DNA from: a virus
Direction: 5' to 3' (one strand)
Virus record (IMG/VR): IMGVR_UViG_3300048011_000330
Location: 1 to 21,381 of that record
DNA length: 21,381 bases
Shown piece by piece: positions 19,833 through 21,381 of this stretch (position 1 is its first letter; every line of letters starts with the position of its first letter). Under the pieces are notes generated by a model that ran no database searches, had not been told where the DNA came from, and worked only from the letters and a program-made list of their open reading frames with translations. The position numbers and the translations under genes were made by a program.

Positions 19833-20688
19833 GTTAAATCGCAAGCTTGATGATAAACAAGCAGCCAAATTAAAAACAAAATACCTTGACAAAAGGCATT
19901 ATGACATCTTAATAACTAATGATGCAGATGGTTATGACGCCAATACTGGTCAATTACTTTTTAGGTTTAGGAAAAACGCTATACCTTTTGAAACACTCAA
20001 ACAAGGTTATGAGTCCTTTAAAGGCAGTATTGAACTAACTGAAAGCCGTGGCGCAGCAAGTGGAAGCAGTCACAAGCGTATCCGTAAAGACGGCAGCGTG
20101 AGTAACATTACTGTCGGCAATAAGGTTGAGTCTGGTAGCGTTGGTTATATGGACAAAAATGCGATGGTCCATTACTGTCGTAAAACCGCATTCGCTAAAA
20201 AGTACTTTGATGACTTTAAAGCTGGGGTTCCTTTTGTGCAATATGTTGACAAATTATATAATGAACTATGCCCTGAGCATTATGCAAAACAAAAAGCGAT
20301 AGCGCTAGGCACGAATCAAAACTACGTTATTGACGGAACTTCATTTACAACCGTAACAGTAAATAAAAACTTTCGTACAGCGGTTCATAAAGATGCTGGC
20401 GATTACCAAGAAGGCTTTGGGAACTTAATTGTTTACCGTGAGGGCGATTATAGTGGCGGTTATTTTGTGCTCCCTGAATACGGTGTAGCAGTTGACTTAC
20501 ACAATACAGATATATTATTTGTAGATGTACACAAGTGGCACGGCAATACAGAATATACAAACTGTTCAGATGACTGGTTACGTATTAGCTTTGTAATGTA
20601 TTACCGCGAATATATGTATAAATGCAAACAACCAGCTGAAGAGCTGCATCAAGTAAAAATAGATAAAACAGGATTCTTAACTTTATAA
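19819..20688 (+). CDS. Tet/JBP-type Fe(II)/2-oxoglutarate dioxygenase
   Basis: The 289-residue protein has a 2OG-Fe(II) oxygenase core in its C-terminal half: VTVNKNFRTAVHKDAGDYQE (H190, D192), FGNLIVYREGDYSGGYFVLP, EYGVAVDLHNTDILFVDVHK, HGNT (H241) and WLRISFVMYYRE (R255, 2-oxoglutarate binding). This is the pattern of the phage Tet/JBP family, which hydroxylates thymine or 5-methylcytosine in DNA. Residues 76-115 are a Gly/Ser/Lys-rich insert of unknown role. The neighbouring PD-(D/E)XK-like and aGPT-Pplase-like genes make DNA base modification the best guess; a protein substrate cannot be excluded. Confidence 0.78.
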   Translation: MKTYKLNRKLDDKQAAKLKTKYLDKRHYDILITNDADGYDANTGQLLFRFRKNAIPFETLKQGYESFKGSIELTESRGAASGSSHKRIRKDGSVSNITVGNKVESGSVGYMDKNAMVHYCRKTAFAKKYFDDFKAGVPFVQYVDKLYNELCPEHYAKQKAIALGTNQNYVIDGTSFTTVTVNKNFRTAVHKDAGDYQEGFGNLIVYREGDYSGGYFVLPEYGVAVDLHNTDILFVDVHKWHGNTEYTNCSDDWLRISFVMYYREYMYKCKQPAEELHQVKIDKTGFLTL

Positions 20689-20691
20689 ACT

Positions 20692-21156
20692 ATGGACAGC
20701 AACAAAAAAAAACAAGCTAATGCATTTGAGGGGTTTGCATATAACCACCTCATTAACGAATTAAAGTGGACATTAACACATTACGTAACAGAAGAAGATC
20801 AACGGATTAAAGGTGAGAACCACCAAGGAATTGAAATAAAGAATGATCAATCTTATAATAATACTGGCAACCTTTATATCAGTGTGAAACGTGTTTACAA
20901 TGGCTTTGAGTATGGCAGCGGCATTTATCGTGATACTGAAACAAAACAACTATTTTACCTAATAGGCGATGAGAACAATTTTTGGCTAATAGCTACTAAG
21001 CATTTAAAAGCGTACTATGAGCAAAACAATTTAAAACTAATACCAGGATTTAGAACACATACAGGCGGTCAGGAATACGGTTTTTTGCTACCTATTGAAA
21101 AGGCTGAAAAGCTTTCTGCTTATAGTTACACAAACCAACAGGTTTTAGATTTATGA
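20692..21156 (+). CDS. PD-(D/E)XK nuclease-like protein
   Basis: 154 residues. N-terminal helix FEGFAYNHLINELKWTLTHY, then HQGIEIKNDQSYNNTGNLYI with E48-x-K50 and D52, YGSGIYRDTETKQLFYLIGD, FWLIATKHLKAYYEQNN and a C-terminal EYGFLLPIEKAEKLSAYSY. The E-x-K and the preceding helix with a glutamate are consistent with a restriction-endonuclease fold, and the G-EIK-D...TGNLYI pattern is shared with phage nuclease-like proteins I recall. It is encoded 3 bp after the dioxygenase stop, so it may act on modified or unmodified DNA. Whether it cuts DNA is unknown. Confidence 0.62.
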   Translation: MDSNKKKQANAFEGFAYNHLINELKWTLTHYVTEEDQRIKGENHQGIEIKNDQSYNNTGNLYISVKRVYNGFEYGSGIYRDTETKQLFYLIGDENNFWLIATKHLKAYYEQNNLKLIPGFRTHTGGQEYGFLLPIEKAEKLSAYSYTNQQVLDL

Positions 21157-21381
21157 TAGGCAGATACTGCGAACTTAATAACCTGCAAGAAGTAAAAGAC
21201 CTTACAGCTGGGTTAGACTTTAGGCAGCCTCAATACAGGCGCGAAGTATTCTTACGGTTTTATGAATATCACATAAAATACAAGGGCCACGCTGGGGCGG
21301 TTTATTATGCCTTTCCTTACATATTTGAACAAATGAATATGACAACAGAGGAAAAGTATTGGTTTTGCTTTATAAATGGGT
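21153..21381 (+). CDS. aGPT-Pplase / 5-hmU DNA kinase helical-domain-like protein, 3' end cut off
   Basis: ATGA overlap with the previous gene; 76 residues are visible before the window ends: GRYCELNNLQEVKDLTAGLD, then FRQPQYRREVFLRFYEYHIK, YKGHAGAVYYAFPYIFEQM and KYWFCFING. The RFYE-H-KY-HAG-VYY and WFxFING pattern resembles the alpha-glutamyl/putrescinyl-thymine pyrophosphorylase (clade 3) or 5-hmU DNA kinase helical-domain family, which turns hydroxymethyl-pyrimidines in phage DNA into hypermodified bases. The dioxygenase encoded upstream supports this. The domain boundaries and the usual TQNP motif lie beyond the window, so this call is tentative. Confidence 0.55.
   Translation, partial: MIGRYCELNNLQEVKDLTAGLDFRQPQYRREVFLRFYEYHIKYKGHAGAVYYAFPYIFEQMNMTTEEKYWFCFING

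Noticed and set aside
1-21381. CRISPR arrays, tRNA genes, rRNA, insertion sequences, integrase or attachment site
   Set aside because: No regular repeat-spacer pattern, cloverleaf-like gene, transposase or integrase motif was seen on either strand by eye; a tRNA scan would be needed to be sure about tRNAs.

Overview
This window is an AT-rich (mid-30s % GC by eye) double-stranded DNA phage segment. Every convincing gene lies on the + strand and genes are tightly packed, often with ATGA or TTGA stop/start overlaps. The host is most likely a member of the Bacteroidota, probably a flavobacterium. The start codons mostly lack Shine-Dalgarno sequences and follow A/T-rich leaders, one promoter matches the Bacteroidetes consensus (TTG, 19 nt, TAnnTTTG), and the structural proteins resemble those of marine flavobacterial siphophages. 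A tape measure protein of only 597 residues argues for a siphovirus with a short tail of roughly 90 nm.

Layout. Positions 1-2635 hold the end of a tail protein, a 48-residue gene and the tape measure. Positions 2665-5571 carry the head genes: an XkdF-type prohead protease, a Cys-rich protein, an acidic scaffold candidate and the major capsid protein. Positions 5646-6197 encode the probable major tail protein. Positions 6268-6703 form a self-contained promoter-gene-terminator unit resembling a moron. Positions 6739-9593 carry the portal, a head-tail connector and small virion-associated proteins. Positions 9604-11314 carry fibre, adhesin and chaperone-like proteins, and 11324-12660 the lysis genes (membrane proteins, an M15 endopeptidase and a holin-like protein). 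A terminator then closes the late region.

Positions 12700-21381 are the DNA-metabolism half: NinG, an ERF annealing protein, an SSB-like protein, a DnaB-like helicase, a sigma-70-like factor, a Cys-rich protein, a PD-(D/E)XK nuclease candidate, small proteins, a RecE-like exonuclease and a protein with a DnaA domain IV-like fold. The right end carries a Tet/JBP-type 2-oxoglutarate dioxygenase, another PD-(D/E)XK-like protein, and the start of a protein resembling the alpha-glutamyl/putrescinyl-thymine pyrophosphorylase (5-hmU DNA kinase helical domain) families.

The most interesting part is the right edge. A dioxygenase that could oxidise thymine or methylcytosine in DNA, next to an aGPT-Pplase-like gene, suggests a pathway that hypermodifies phage DNA bases, probably to evade host restriction. 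The window cuts this locus off. Other points worth a second look are the unusual order of structural genes, the moron-like unit with no normal start codon for its coding frame, two head proteins with extra C-terminal domains, and a phage-encoded sigma factor. Terminase, DNA polymerase, primase and integrase were not found here and may lie outside the window. All functional calls come from reading the sequence and recalling family motifs; no database search was run.
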